Of a DNA stretch of 64,000 nucleotides, positions 63,983 to 64,000 are shown piece by piece. The stretch comes from Chitinophagaceae bacterium (GTDB lineage Bacteria > Bacteroidota > Bacteroidia > Chitinophagales > Chitinophagaceae). Under the pieces are notes generated by a model that did no database searches, had not been told where the DNA came from, and saw only the letters and a list, made by a program, of their open reading frames with translations. The first letter of the stretch is position 1, and every line of letters begins with the position of its first letter. Location: contig JADJDJ010000001.1 of NCBI GenBank assembly GCA_016702745.1, forward strand, positions 310,001 through 374,000, given 5' to 3'. The translations under genes were made by a program, and so were the position numbers.

Positions 63983-64000
63983 ATTTCAAAGGTAGTTGAA

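Overview
The window looks like chromosomal DNA of a Bacteroidota bacterium, most likely a free-living Chitinophagaceae-type species. The grounds are a SusC/SusD pair, many lipoproteins and Tat-exported oxidoreductases, a C-terminal domain resembling a type IX secretion sorting domain, a TAnnTTTG-type promoter, starts without Shine-Dalgarno sequences, and dense intergenic palindromic repeats. No rRNA, tRNA, integrase, transposase or CRISPR array was recognised.

Left part (1-25 kb). The window opens inside an operon: the tail of an unknown gene, a long AAA/ABC-type ATPase and an overlapping HNH nuclease. Together they resemble an anti-phage ATPase-nuclease module of the Septu kind. Next comes a minus-strand methionine operon, metY-metX-hom, preceded by a SAM-I riboswitch and a repeat-rich leader. 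Repeat-laden DNA follows, with a GNAT-like protein whose C-terminal tail is encoded by the repeat. Then come uvrA, small secreted and membrane proteins, an outer-membrane barrel protein, an ElaA-like acetyltransferase, rarA (frameshifted), an esterase lipoprotein and a secreted caspase-TPR protein.

Right part (21.7-64 kb). This is a large glucuronoxylan utilisation locus. A minus-strand unit (LacI regulator, GH67 alpha-glucuronidase, SDR) diverges from susC/susD across a 440-bp control region that carries two matching LacI-type operators. After susCD come xylB, xylA, GH10, a GPH-type sugar transporter, a cytoplasmic GH43, uxuA, a secreted GH43, GH115, GH3, two Tat-exported Gfo/Idh/MocA oxidoreductases, a cupin, a SASA-type acetylesterase, another GH43, and a fusion of a polysaccharide deacetylase with a CE15 glucuronoyl esterase.

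The locus continues with what looks like an oxidative pentose branch. It holds a Tat-exported glucose-fructose-oxidoreductase-like enzyme, an IlvD/Edd sugar-acid dehydratase, an SMP-30 lactonase lipoprotein, a FAH-family keto-deoxy acid dehydratase, a second GH10 and a GntP aldonate permease. It ends with a broken SGNH acetylesterase, an L-rhamnose mutarotase and a Nudix-type regulator.

Working model: xylanases and esterases open acetylated, lignin-linked glucuronoxylan, and GH67/GH115 remove (4-O-methyl)glucuronate. Xylose then enters by the isomerase route (XylA/XylB) and possibly also by periplasmic oxidation to xylonate, import by GntP and Weimberg-type dehydrations. Six genes are interrupted: rarA, lacI, susD, GH115, one GH43 and the SGNH esterase. 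Several breaks are single-base changes in or beside homopolymers, so sequence error must be excluded before they are called pseudogenes.
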